Shown here piece after piece: positions 1-7,309 of a DNA stretch of 64,000 bases. The notes under the pieces were generated by a model. It made no database searches. It was not told the origin of the DNA and saw only the letters and a program-made list of their open reading frames with translations. Each line of letters begins with the position of its first letter. Position 1 is the first letter of the stretch. The DNA lies in assembly GCF_030439915.1 (NCBI RefSeq), contig NZ_JAQFJG010000004.1, forward strand, positions 62,001-126,000. Reading direction: 5' to 3'. The translations under genes and the position numbers were made by a program. Origin of the DNA: Streptococcus sp. SPS1 (GTDB lineage: Bacteria; Bacillota; Bacilli; Lactobacillales; Streptococcaceae).

Positions 1-1
1 T

Positions 2-1306
2 AGTGCCATTAACCTCTTGAATATCAAAAAAGTCGGAAGACGGAGAAATAACATGCAATGGATGAAACTTCCTTCAAAAACATACTTTGAACGTGATTCA
101 ATTCAATACCTTCAAAAATGTCGTGACGTTGAACGTGTCATGATCGTTACTGACCATGCCATGGTAGAGCTTGGTTTCCTTGATCGTATCATCGAACAAC
201 TTGACCTTCGTCGCAATAAGGTTGTTTACCAAATCTTTGCTGATGTAGAACCAGATCCAGATATCACAACTGTAAACCGTGGTACTGAGATTATGCGTGC
301 CTTCAAACCAGATACAATCATCGCTCTCGGTGGTGGATCTCCAATGGATGCTGCTAAAGTAATGTGGCTCTTCTACGAACAACCAGAAGTGGACTTCCGT
401 GACCTTGTCCAAAAATTCATGGATATCCGTAAACGTGCCTTCAAATTCCCATTGCTTGGTAAGAAGACTAAATTCATCGCGATTCCAACTACATCTGGTA
501 CAGGGTCTGAAGTAACACCATTTGCCGTTATCTCTGATAAAGCGAATAACCGTAAATACCCAATCGCTGACTACTCATTGACACCAACTGTGGCAATCGT
601 AGACCCTGCTTTGGTATTGACAGTTCCTGGATTTGTTGCTGCGGACACTGGTATGGACGTATTGACCCACGCGACTGAAGCTTACGTATCACAAATGGCT
701 AGCGACTACACTGACGGTCTTGCACTTCAAGCCATCAAGCTTGTATTCGAAAACCTTGAAAGCTCAGTTAAGAATGCAGACTTCCATTCACGTGAAAAAA
801 TGCACAACGCTTCAACTATTGCTGGTATGGCCTTTGCCAATGCCTTCCTAGGTATTTCTCACTCAATGGCCCATAAGATTGGTGCCCAATTCCACACAAT
901 CCACGGTCGTACAAATGCTATCTTGCTTCCATACGTCATCCGCTACAACGGTACACGTCCAGCCAAGACAGCAACATGGCCTAAGTACAACTACTACCGT
1001 GCAGATGAAAAATACCAAGATATCGCACGCATGCTTGGTCTTCCAGCTTCTACTCCAGAAGAAGGTGTGGAATCTTACGCAAAAGCTGTCTACGAACTTG
1101 GTGAGCGCGTAGGTATCCAAATGAACTTCAAAGCACAAGGAATTGATGAAAAAGAATGGAAAGAACATTCTCGTGAATTGGCCTTCCTTGCTTATGAAGA
1201 TCAATGTTCACCAGCTAACCCACGTCTTCCAATGGTTGACCACATGCAAGAAATCATCGAAGATGCTTACTATGGCTACAAAGAAAGACCAGGACGCCGT
1301 AAATAA
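2..1306 (+). CDS. adhE: Bifunctional acetaldehyde-CoA/alcohol dehydrogenase AdhE, C-terminal part (5' truncated by window edge)
   Basis: This is the iron-dependent alcohol dehydrogenase half of AdhE, which reduces acetaldehyde to ethanol with NADH in mixed-acid fermentation. The reading frame is open to the window edge (codons S-A-I-N-L-L precede the first possible TTG at 17), so the gene begins outside the window. The 429 visible residues match the second domain of the roughly 880-residue enzyme. Visible signatures are the GGGSPMDAAK nucleotide-binding loop, SGTGSEVTPF, and the metal-ligand region with HATEAYVS, SMAHKIGAQFH and HGRTNAILLP. In related bacteria the protein forms spirosomes. 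A terminator follows directly. The identification is secure; only the extent of the missing N-terminal half is inferred. Confidence 0.95.
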   Translation, partial: SAINLLNIKKVGRRRNNMQWMKLPSKTYFERDSIQYLQKCRDVERVMIVTDHAMVELGFLDRIIEQLDLRRNKVVYQIFADVEPDPDITTVNRGTEIMRAFKPDTIIALGGGSPMDAAKVMWLFYEQPEVDFRDLVQKFMDIRKRAFKFPLLGKKTKFIAIPTTSGTGSEVTPFAVISDKANNRKYPIADYSLTPTVAIVDPALVLTVPGFVAADTGMDVLTHATEAYVSQMASDYTDGLALQAIKLVFENLESSVKNADFHSREKMHNASTIAGMAFANAFLGISHSMAHKIGAQFHTIHGRTNAILLPYVIRYNGTRPAKTATWPKYNYYRADEKYQDIARMLGLPASTPEEGVESYAKAVYELGERVGIQMNFKAQGIDEKEWKEHSRELAFLAYEDQCSPANPRLPMVDHMQEIIEDAYYGYKERPGRRK

Positions 1307-1320
1307 TTGTTATCAGCCTA

Positions 1321-1348
1321 GAGGCAGGAATTTCCTGTCTCTTTTTTG
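1321..1348 (+). terminator. Rho-independent terminator of adhE
   Basis: Hairpin GAGGCAGGAA/TTCCTGTCTC with one G-T pair, followed by a T run, 14 bases after the adhE stop codon. The T run also holds the -35 of the next gene. Confidence 0.85.
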
Positions 1349-1374
1349 TAATTCTATTTGAAAAATGGTATAAT
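1346..1374 (+). promoter_or_regulatory. Promoter of the TPR-type regulator
   Basis: Extended -10 TGGTATAAT at 1366-1374, with TTGTAA at 1346-1351 spaced 17 bases upstream. Confidence 0.7.
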
Positions 1375-1388
1375 CATCGCATATATTT

Positions 1389-1403
1389 ATTTGAAAATCA
1401 AAT
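1389..1403. promoter_or_regulatory. Perfect inverted repeat in the regulator leader (possible operator)
   Basis: ATTTGA-AAA-TCAAAT, perfect arms of six bases, lies just downstream of the predicted transcription start of the regulator gene. It is placed like an autorepression site; the function is inferred. Confidence 0.4.
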
Positions 1404-1427
1404 CTTTTATAATCATGCGAGGGGCAA

Positions 1428-2345
1428 ATGAACAAGATAAATGAGTTAGGGGATAAAGTGCGACTTTTAAGAGAGGAGAAAGGCCTTAGTCGTCCAGTTT
1501 TTTGCGGGGATGAATCCGAATTATCAGTCCGTCAGTTGGTGAGAATCGAAAAAGGAGAATTTCGCCCGACGATAAAAACACTAGAATATATTGCAGATAG
1601 ATTAGAAATTCCGTCCTACGTCTTGATGCCAGATTATAAGGAATTACCCAAGCGTTACCAAGAATTAAAGTACTTTCTTTTACATCATCCTGACTATGGA
1701 GACAAGGAGTTGCAGGAACAAAAGGAAGAATATTTCGATGAGATTTTTGAGAATTTTTATGATGATTTGCCACGTGATGAGAAGATGATAGTGGATTGTC
1801 TTCAAGCTATAGATGCAGTGAGAGCGACGGATAATGAACAGTATGGGATAGCGCTTTTAGATGAATCTTTTGAGGAACTATGGAATCAAAGAGAATTTTC
1901 CTTTTCAGATCTTTTAAAAATTAGATTGTATTTTTTGTGTAGTTATTTAGAAAATATAAAAAAAGGACAGTTATCTATTAGCGAACAGCAGAAACTTCAA
2001 TTAATGTTTCAAAAAGTATGTGATAACGTAGAAAATAGCAGTACGGACGATTTATTTCTTGTTCGTGATGTATTATTTGCAGGGCTGGGAAGTTGTGAAT
2101 TATTGAATGACTTAGAGTTATTTAAGTTAGCTGTGGAAAAACTTAATTGGATTTCTGAAAAAACACGAGATTTTCAAAAACAACCGATTGTCTTGATGGT
2201 GGAGTGGAAATATTATCTTCGGACTGATTATGATACGGCAAAACAAAAGTATGAAGAAGCAAAAATGATGGCGAGGATGTTTGGCAATGAGAAGTTAATC
2301 GTTAGTTTAGATAAGGAATGGAGTAAGGATAATAAAAGAGTCTAA
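1428..2345 (+). CDS. HTH/TPR transcriptional regulator, RRNPP (PlcR/TprA/Rgg-like) type
   Basis: Predicted cytoplasmic regulator of 305 residues. Residues 5-62 form an XRE-type helix-turn-helix (GDKVRLLREEKGLSR...SVRQLVRIEKGEFRPTIKTLEYIADRLEI). The remainder is all-helical with TPR-like repeats, ending in a YEEAKMMARMFGNEKLIVSLD helix. This is the layout of RRNPP regulators, which bind short peptides imported by the oligopeptide permease. A good SD (GAGGGG) precedes ATG 1428. A strong terminator follows, and then a separately promoted peptide/transport operon on the same strand, which makes this the likely local regulator. I do not recognise a specific ortholog. It differs clearly in sequence from the second TPR regulator at 32927-33790. 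Family assignment is good; the target is inferred from position. Confidence 0.75.
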   Translation: MNKINELGDKVRLLREEKGLSRPVFCGDESELSVRQLVRIEKGEFRPTIKTLEYIADRLEIPSYVLMPDYKELPKRYQELKYFLLHHPDYGDKELQEQKEEYFDEIFENFYDDLPRDEKMIVDCLQAIDAVRATDNEQYGIALLDESFEELWNQREFSFSDLLKIRLYFLCSYLENIKKGQLSISEQQKLQLMFQKVCDNVENSSTDDLFLVRDVLFAGLGSCELLNDLELFKLAVEKLNWISEKTRDFQKQPIVLMVEWKYYLRTDYDTAKQKYEEAKMMARMFGNEKLIVSLDKEWSKDNKRV

Positions 2346-2385
2346 GGAAAACTTGACAGTAGAAAACGAAGTAAATGTTTTCACA

Positions 2386-2436
2386 ATAAAAGGCATAATA
2401 TCAGTCATACAAAAACTTTGATATTATGCCTTTTAT
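2386..2436. terminator. Strong bidirectional terminator
   Basis: Perfect 18-bp inverted repeat (2386-2403 with 2419-2436, core AGGCATAATATCA/TGATATTATGCCT) around a 15-base loop, with flanking A and T runs. It separates the regulator from the peptide operon. Confidence 0.9.
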
Positions 2437-2576
2437 TATGGAAAGACGTTTTAAATATTAGCTTTGAATTGAATTTTTGTCTAGTCTAATTTATATTATA
2501 TTTTGAGAAATGTGATATTTTTGAATACTAGTTTAGATAGCTTTTTACTCTAATTTTACCAGTTTAAATAAAATAG

Positions 2577-2619
2577 TGACATTTCTGTCATTGGAGAATT
2601 TTTTATAAACTGATATAAT
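2577..2619 (+). promoter_or_regulatory. Promoter of the Trp-rich peptide operon with adjacent palindrome
   Basis: TTGGAG (2591-2596), 17-base spacer, extended -10 TGATATAAT (2611-2619). The palindrome TGACA-TTTC-TGTCA (2577-2590) directly abuts the -35, where an activator would contact polymerase. It leaves a leader of roughly 95 nt before the first small ORF at 2723. Confidence 0.7.
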
Positions 2620-2722
2620 CCAATGTGTAAGCAAGAAGTTTACTAATTTTTGTTTACTTGAAAAGTTATTGAATAATGTAATTTATCATTAACTTCATTT
2701 ATATAAAAGGAGGTAGTTAAAG

Positions 2723-2770
2723 ATGGTTAAGTTTTTTTCACTTTTAGGAACGTTGCTTTGGTGGAAATAG
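2723..2770 (+). CDS. 15-residue hydrophobic micropeptide MVKFFSLLGTLLWWK
   Basis: A 15-codon ORF behind a near-perfect Shine-Dalgarno (AAAAGGAGG, 2705-2713, nine bases before the ATG). It encodes MVKFFSLLGTLLWWK: two basic ends, a hydrophobic core and two tandem Trp codons just before Lys and the stop. It is the first gene of the peptide operon. Three readings fit. It may be a pheromone for the upstream TPR regulator (double-Trp tails occur in ComS/XIP pheromones), a leader peptide whose Trp codons sense charging of tRNA-Trp, or a very small membrane-active peptide. The ribosome site makes translation likely; the function is unknown. Confidence 0.6.
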   Translation: MVKFFSLLGTLLWWK

Positions 2771-2803
2771 ACAATCGTTGCTATTTTTATGAAGGTGAGA
2801 AGC

Positions 2804-3094
2804 ATGCTAGAATTTGAACGAATAAATAATGTTTTATTGCCTAGCATGTCAGAAGTTGGAGATGTACTGCTCATTCGACAAACGCTATCAACTCTTCTTC
2901 AAGCGGAAATAAGAGTTAACGGCTATTTATTGGATTTGATTACAATAAAACCCCAGATATTAAAAATCTATCCATTAGTCGGTATAGCAAATAATGCACT
3001 TATTATTGTACGAGAAGTAAATGAGGGACTTGATATGACGTTGGAGAATAACAGGACATTTAGGAATATTGATTTTTTCAGAAGATTAAAGTAG
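2804..3094 (+). CDS. Unknown 96-residue protein in the Trp-rich peptide operon
   Basis: I do not recognise this protein. ATG 2804 is chosen over the in-frame ATG at 2789 because AAGGTGAG lies just before it and nothing resembling an SD precedes 2789. It begins MLEFERINNVLLPSMSEVG, has a moderately hydrophobic middle (IYPLVGIANNALIIV) and a basic tail (FFRRLK). No signal peptide, cysteine or metal motif is visible. It sits between the 15-residue peptide and the two Trp-rich peptides, so an accessory or immunity role is possible by context only. Its AT-rich composition matches the rest of the island. Confidence 0.6.
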   Translation: MLEFERINNVLLPSMSEVGDVLLIRQTLSTLLQAEIRVNGYLLDLITIKPQILKIYPLVGIANNALIIVREVNEGLDMTLENNRTFRNIDFFRRLK

Positions 3095-3120
3095 GAATCA
3101 CAGAAAAGGAGAAAGAATAA

Positions 3121-3216
3121 ATGTGGCGTTGGGTATGGAGAATTATAAAATGGATTCTGATTAGTTTGATATGGGAAGCTATCTGGGGCTGGGTTAAACA
3201 ATGGTTTAGTAAATAG
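3121..3216 (+). CDS. Trp-rich cationic micropeptide 1 (31 aa), putative leaderless bacteriocin
   Basis: A 31-codon ORF with SD AAAAGGAG 9-10 bases upstream. It starts MWRWVWRIIKWI and ends AIWGWVKQWFSK. Eight of 31 residues are Trp, net charge is about +4, and there is no leader sequence, double-glycine site or cysteine. Small size, amphipathic Trp/Ile/Lys composition, a paralogous neighbour and following ABC genes resemble leaderless class II bacteriocins (aureocin A53, lacticin Q, enterocin L50 type). It is shorter and richer in Trp than those, and I see no direct sequence match. It shares 21 of 29 aligned positions with the next ORF. The ORF is certain; the bacteriocin function is inferred. 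Confidence 0.75.
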   Translation: MWRWVWRIIKWILISLIWEAIWGWVKQWFSK

Positions 3217-3227
3217 GAGGAATTATT

Positions 3228-3317
3228 ATGTGGAGCTTCGTATGGAGAATTATCAGATGGATTATTATTGACTGGATTTTAACAGCAATTTGGGGCTGGG
3301 TTAAACAGTGGTTCTAG
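3228..3317 (+). CDS. Trp-rich cationic micropeptide 2 (29 aa), paralog of micropeptide 1
   Basis: A 29-codon ORF 11 bases after the first peptide, with its own SD (AGGAGG, within 3214-3220). It begins MWSFVWRIIRWI and ends AIWGWVKQWF; the last ten residues are identical to residues 20-29 of peptide 1. Seven Trp, net charge about +2, no leader and no cysteine. The tandem similar pair looks like a duplication and suggests a two-peptide bacteriocin or two related toxins. It is too short for standard gene finding. Confidence 0.75.
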   Translation: MWSFVWRIIRWIIIDWILTAIWGWVKQWF

Positions 3318-3394
3318 TTTAGAAATTAATAGAACAGAGTTGATTTTTACATAAAATATTAGTAAAATTAGAAATTAATATAAAAGGAGAAAAA

Positions 3395-3979
3395 ATGAAA
3401 GTAGAGAACATTTCGTATAGGATAAATAGTAGGATACTGTTTAACAATATTTCTTTTGATACTTCAAATTCAGGTCTTACACTGATTACTGGAAAAAATG
3501 GCTCAGGAAAGTCAACATTATTGAAAGTATTACTAGGAATTGTTCAACCACATTCTGGCTCATTGATTTTTGAAGAAAAAGTTAGCTATGTTCCAGATTC
3601 TTCGGACAACTATTTCATTGGTTTATCTCCTAATTTATTATTCGGATTTTTACAGAAACAATTTTTTATTGAAACAAATTTGTTCGAAGAACGGTTAAGA
3701 GAATTACGAGAACAATTTTATTTGAATGAGAAATTAATGACACAAACAATTCAATCATTGTCATTAGGAGAAAAGAAAAAAGTAATGCTTATAGCAGCAT
3801 TTTTATTGGATTCGGACTTGTATGTTATGGATGAACCTTTATCAGGTTTAGATCAAATTTCGGTTGAAAATCTGCTTCAATTGATGGAGCAAAAGATAAA
3901 TCTAGGCAAACACTTCATTATTGTAAGTCACGAGAGGCAAGAAATTTTACCGACAGTTGATCAGATTATTTCTTTGTAG
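3395..3979 (+). CDS. ABC transporter ATP-binding protein (194 aa) of the Trp-rich peptide operon
   Basis: ATPase subunit of a small ABC transporter. Walker A GKNGSGKST at residues 33-41, a shortened signature LSLGE at 122-126 (usual LSGGQ), Walker B LYVMDEP at 142-148, and a switch His in IIVSHERQE near the end. At 194 residues it is on the short side. SD AAAGGAG lies before the ATG. The next gene, a polytopic membrane protein starting 11 bases later, is its likely partner. In leaderless bacteriocin loci such pairs confer self-immunity by exporting the peptide, and that role is inferred here. Confidence 0.85.
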   Translation: MKVENISYRINSRILFNNISFDTSNSGLTLITGKNGSGKSTLLKVLLGIVQPHSGSLIFEEKVSYVPDSSDNYFIGLSPNLLFGFLQKQFFIETNLFEERLRELREQFYLNEKLMTQTIQSLSLGEKKKVMLIAAFLLDSDLYVMDEPLSGLDQISVENLLQLMEQKINLGKHFIIVSHERQEILPTVDQIISL

Positions 3980-3990
3980 AGGAAAGTTAT

Positions 3991-5199
3991 ATGGAAAAGT
4001 TTTATTATTCTATTACTCTATTATTCCTATCTCGACAGGGATACTGGAATGATTCGAATAATGTTAAGGAATTATCGTTGCTTCAATCGACCTACAAATA
4101 TTTTTTTTCATCTGTTAGTTTGATTTTTATATTTTGTTTTGCTAAACAAGAAGTTTATAAGCTATTAAGTGCAAATCAAATTTGGGGTATCCTATCATAC
4201 TTTGAATTAGTAAAAATACTTGTTCCTGCAATTTTGTTATTAGGAATAATTTATGAAAATATTTATGTTTTAAAAACTAAAACAGAGAGTACAATGAGGA
4301 TATTTTTCAATGTCACAGGGAGAGAATTTTGGAATATAGTATTTTTAAAGAATTTAATTCTAGTTTCCCCCATCTTAGTAGTTATTTTTTTCTATGATAT
4401 TTCTTTAGGAATATTTGCGTGTCTACTTGTTTTTTTACTTAATAGTATATTTTTTATACCGAAAATCAGGTATGTTAGGCCAAGGTTTAAAAAATCGTTC
4501 AGTATGACCTATTTATTATCTGTCGTTGATGGTTTGACGGTGTTTAAAGCGATGACTATACCTGTATTTTCAACTTTTATGTTTATGTTCATGTGGTTGG
4601 TTTTACCAGATTTTTTAGGAATTGATATCTCGAATAAAGCGATGATATTGAATACAGCTTTATTTTCAGGGACAGTATTTTTTAGCAATAAAGGGATAAA
4701 TTTTTATTTTCTTACTTTAAATAAGGACTTCCCTTATCTTAAGGCTGTGGGGGTCAATCTTAATAGGTTTATAAAAAAAAGAATTTGGTCTTTAAATTTT
4801 ATTAGTATCTTAGTTCCGTCGATCTCGCTATATTTCTTTTTAAATTATCTGGGGTACGGTTTTATAGATATTTCCCTATTTCTTTTCGGAGTTTCTCTAG
4901 CATATTTTTTATGCCAAGGGATACAAATGTTAGAGATAATTATATTTAGAAAGTATCATTTCAAGAATGCGAAAGAATTAGATGCTTTTTCAATTCCTAT
5001 AAATACAAGGATAACGTTGTGCATTATTCGCTTCGTACCAATTATGGTTTGCTTATTATTCAATCAAATTAAACTATTTGGTTTATGGGGCTTGATATTG
5101 TTAAATATAGTTTATATCAGTATTATTTATTGTAGTTTATATCGACATATGTTGTCAAAAGTAATTAAAGGAGATAATCATGTCCATTTTATCCATTAA
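3991..5199 (+). CDS. Polytopic membrane protein (402 aa), putative ABC permease/immunity component
   Basis: Very AT-rich gene for a membrane protein with about ten hydrophobic segments (for example SVSLIFIFCFA, ILVPAILLLGIIYENIYVL, LILVSPILVVIFFYDISLGIFACLLVFLLNSIFF split by short loops). It has no recognisable enzymatic motif. It follows the 194-residue ATPase with a GAGGAAAG SD and overlaps the next ABC ATPase by 20 bases, so all are co-translated. I take it as the membrane partner of the first ATPase, either exporting or protecting against the Trp-rich peptides. No named family is recognised. Confidence 0.7.
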   Translation: MEKFYYSITLLFLSRQGYWNDSNNVKELSLLQSTYKYFFSSVSLIFIFCFAKQEVYKLLSANQIWGILSYFELVKILVPAILLLGIIYENIYVLKTKTESTMRIFFNVTGREFWNIVFLKNLILVSPILVVIFFYDISLGIFACLLVFLLNSIFFIPKIRYVRPRFKKSFSMTYLLSVVDGLTVFKAMTIPVFSTFMFMFMWLVLPDFLGIDISNKAMILNTALFSGTVFFSNKGINFYFLTLNKDFPYLKAVGVNLNRFIKKRIWSLNFISILVPSISLYFFLNYLGYGFIDISLFLFGVSLAYFLCQGIQMLEIIIFRKYHFKNAKELDAFSIPINTRITLCIIRFVPIMVCLLFNQIKLFGLWGLILLNIVYISIIYCSLYRHMLSKVIKGDNHVHFIH

Positions 5200-5863
5200 A
5201 AATATTTCAAAGTTTTACACTTTGGACGGTAAACATCAAGAGCAGGCTCTAAGAAATATAAACCTGCAGATTGCAAAAGGTAAAATTACAGCGATTTATG
5301 GTCCGTCAGGCTGTGGCAAAACCAGTCTACTCAATATCATCAGTGGTTTAGATAGACAATATGAAGGAGATTTAGAGTTTAAAGGGGAATCCCTCCGTGA
5401 CTTATCAGAGATTGAACTAACTCAATTTCGTAAAAACAAGATTGGATTTGTGTTTCAAAACTTTAACCTCATTCCTCATCAGTCTGTCTTGGACAATGTC
5501 AAGCTACCTCTCTATGTCAAAGATTTATCTGACAGGGAGATGACAATGATTGCAAAGGAGCAATTAAGTAACTTGGGCATGGAGCCTTTTGTAGCTAAAA
5601 ATGTTAAACAACTTTCTGGCGGACAAAAGCAACGTGTAGCAATAGCGCGTGCTTTGGTGAATCAGCCTGATATGATTGTAGCAGATGAGCCAACGGGTTC
5701 GCTGGATTCTCAATCCCAAGAAAAGGTATTGGAGGTATTTAAAAATTTAGCCCAAACAGGGAAAACAGTATTGATTGTAACCCATAATCCAGAGGTTGCC
5801 GAATATGCAGATGTGATTATCAAAATGAAGGATGGTGAAGTCGTTGAAGAAGTCAAAAAATAA
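5180..5863 (+). CDS. MacB/LolD-type ABC transporter ATP-binding protein
   Basis: ATPase of 227 residues with Walker A GPSGCGKTS (41-49), Q-loop Gln93 in VFQNFNLIP, signature LSGGQ (145-149), Walker B MIVADEPTGSLD (165-176) and the switch His in VTHNPEVAEYAD. This pattern belongs to the MacB/LolD/BceA group that pairs with FtsX-like permeases and drives mechanotransmission, peptide efflux or peptide removal from the membrane. SD AAAGGAG precedes ATG 5180 inside the end of the upstream gene. The FtsX-like partner overlaps it downstream. Confidence 0.93.
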   Translation: MSILSIKNISKFYTLDGKHQEQALRNINLQIAKGKITAIYGPSGCGKTSLLNIISGLDRQYEGDLEFKGESLRDLSEIELTQFRKNKIGFVFQNFNLIPHQSVLDNVKLPLYVKDLSDREMTMIAKEQLSNLGMEPFVAKNVKQLSGGQKQRVAIARALVNQPDMIVADEPTGSLDSQSQEKVLEVFKNLAQTGKTVLIVTHNPEVAEYADVIIKMKDGEVVEEVKK

Positions 5864-7133
5864 AGGATTATCATTGAAAAATAAATTCAAACTTTCTTTA
5901 AATAACTTTCTGGAAAGAAAGTGGCGTAACCTATTGATTGCGCTAGCAACCTCAATCGGTTTTGTAGGAGTCTTAATTTCTTTCGGCTTGGGAAATGCAT
6001 TGATTTCGATGATTGATGAAAATACGAATGGAGGTCAAATCCCTTCTCAAGTTCAGATTGCTTTAAACACAAAAAATGTTGGACGAGGCTTCTTGAACCA
6101 AGATGATAAGAACTATATCACGGATACAGTTGGAAAAGAAGCTATTAAATATTTGGAGAGTCCTTTTGGGATGATCATGTCAAATATTACTATAGATGGT
6201 CAAGAAATGGATCTGAGTCAAACGATGCCTTCTTATGCTCAAGTAGTGAGTCTATATGAGGATACAAGTATTTCTGTTAGTAGTAATGAGGCGGACAAAG
6301 TATTAGCTGGCTCCCTCTATACTGATGCAAATGAACAGGGCTTGACGATTCCAAGCAGTTTACTAAAAAATTGGAATGAACAGACAGGAAACAATCTGAC
6401 AGCTACTGATCTTATTGGCAAATCAGTCTCAGCAAGTATTGTAGAAAATGCTGCCGAAGCTAGCAAGACTGCTCAATTTCAAACAAAGATTGTGCGTGTG
6501 ATCAATGATGAAGATGACATGGAGGACAGCAATAGTTTCATGCCGTCTCATCAAATGGAAACGATTTTGAAAGAGGCTGGATTTACAAAAGCTGTATCTT
6601 ATTTTATCTTGGAACTCAAAGATCCATCACAGACAAAAGCGATAACAGAAGAATTGCAGAAAAACAAGAAGTATACTGTTCTTTCTCAACAGAAGGTTCT
6701 TGATATTGTGATTACTTTTATTCGTGTCATTCAGGGATTGTTGATTGTACTTTCATCACAAGCTATTGTGGTAGCAGCGGTCATGATTGGTATCATTATT
6801 TACATCAATATCATGCAACGTTCTAAGGAAATAGGTGTCATGAAGGCAGTTGGTTATCAAAATCGTGATGTCAAAGGAATTTTTATTTACGAGGCTATCT
6901 GGATTGTAGGAATCGCCTTGCTGCTGGCATTTTTGGTTGCACAAGGGGTGGGAAGTTTGGCGAATGCGATTGTAAGTCACTTTTACCCATCCATCACGAA
7001 GGTTTTTGAATTAAATTTGTTATCTGTTTTAGGAACTCTAGCTTTCGCTCTCTTGCTTGGTTATGTATCAGCTTACTTCCCGGCGCGTAAAATTAGTAAA
7101 ATGGATCCTGTAGAATCGCTACGATATGAATAG
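5832..7133 (+). CDS. FtsX/MacB-like ABC permease
   Basis: Membrane subunit of 433 residues. One N-terminal TM segment (about 35-62, LLIALATSIGFVGVLISFG) is followed by a large extracellular domain (about 63-295) and three C-terminal TM segments. It ends with the family tail PARKISKMDPVESLRYE. This is the four-TM MacB/FtsX topology. ATG 5832 lies in the last codons of the ATPase gene (32-base overlap); a later non-ATG start is possible. It is last in the operon. By context it expels or detoxifies the Trp-rich peptides, acting with the preceding ATPase. Confidence 0.88.
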   Translation: MVKSLKKSKNKGLSLKNKFKLSLNNFLERKWRNLLIALATSIGFVGVLISFGLGNALISMIDENTNGGQIPSQVQIALNTKNVGRGFLNQDDKNYITDTVGKEAIKYLESPFGMIMSNITIDGQEMDLSQTMPSYAQVVSLYEDTSISVSSNEADKVLAGSLYTDANEQGLTIPSSLLKNWNEQTGNNLTATDLIGKSVSASIVENAAEASKTAQFQTKIVRVINDEDDMEDSNSFMPSHQMETILKEAGFTKAVSYFILELKDPSQTKAITEELQKNKKYTVLSQQKVLDIVITFIRVIQGLLIVLSSQAIVVAAVMIGIIIYINIMQRSKEIGVMKAVGYQNRDVKGIFIYEAIWIVGIALLLAFLVAQGVGSLANAIVSHFYPSITKVFELNLLSVLGTLAFALLLGYVSAYFPARKISKMDPVESLRYE

Positions 7134-7194
7134 TAAGGGATTACTTGATTTACAGTTTAAAAAAGAAACTAACATAGAAAAACAATGTCCGTAC

Positions 7195-7223
7195 TTGCAA
7201 TTAAACTTAAATAGTTATATAAT
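7195..7223 (+). promoter_or_regulatory. gapA promoter
   Basis: TTGCAA (7195-7200), 17-base spacer, TATAAT (7218-7223), with an 80-nt leader ending in AAGGAGG. Confidence 0.8.
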
Positions 7224-7309
7224 AGGTTTGTTGAAAGGTGATTTGTAGTGATTCAAGTTACTCTTTTCACAATAAAAATTTCATGATTTTCATAAGGAGG
7301 AAATCACTA

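Noticed and set aside
3121..3317. The two Trp-rich ORFs as random low-complexity translation
   Set aside because: Each has its own SD, they are paralogous at the protein level with codon differences, and they sit in frame-tight tandem within an operon, so I kept them as genes.
7238..7309. Upstream in-frame extension of gapA
   Set aside because: The SD AAGGAGG and the family N-terminus place the start at 7310; the extension covers the leader just after the -10.
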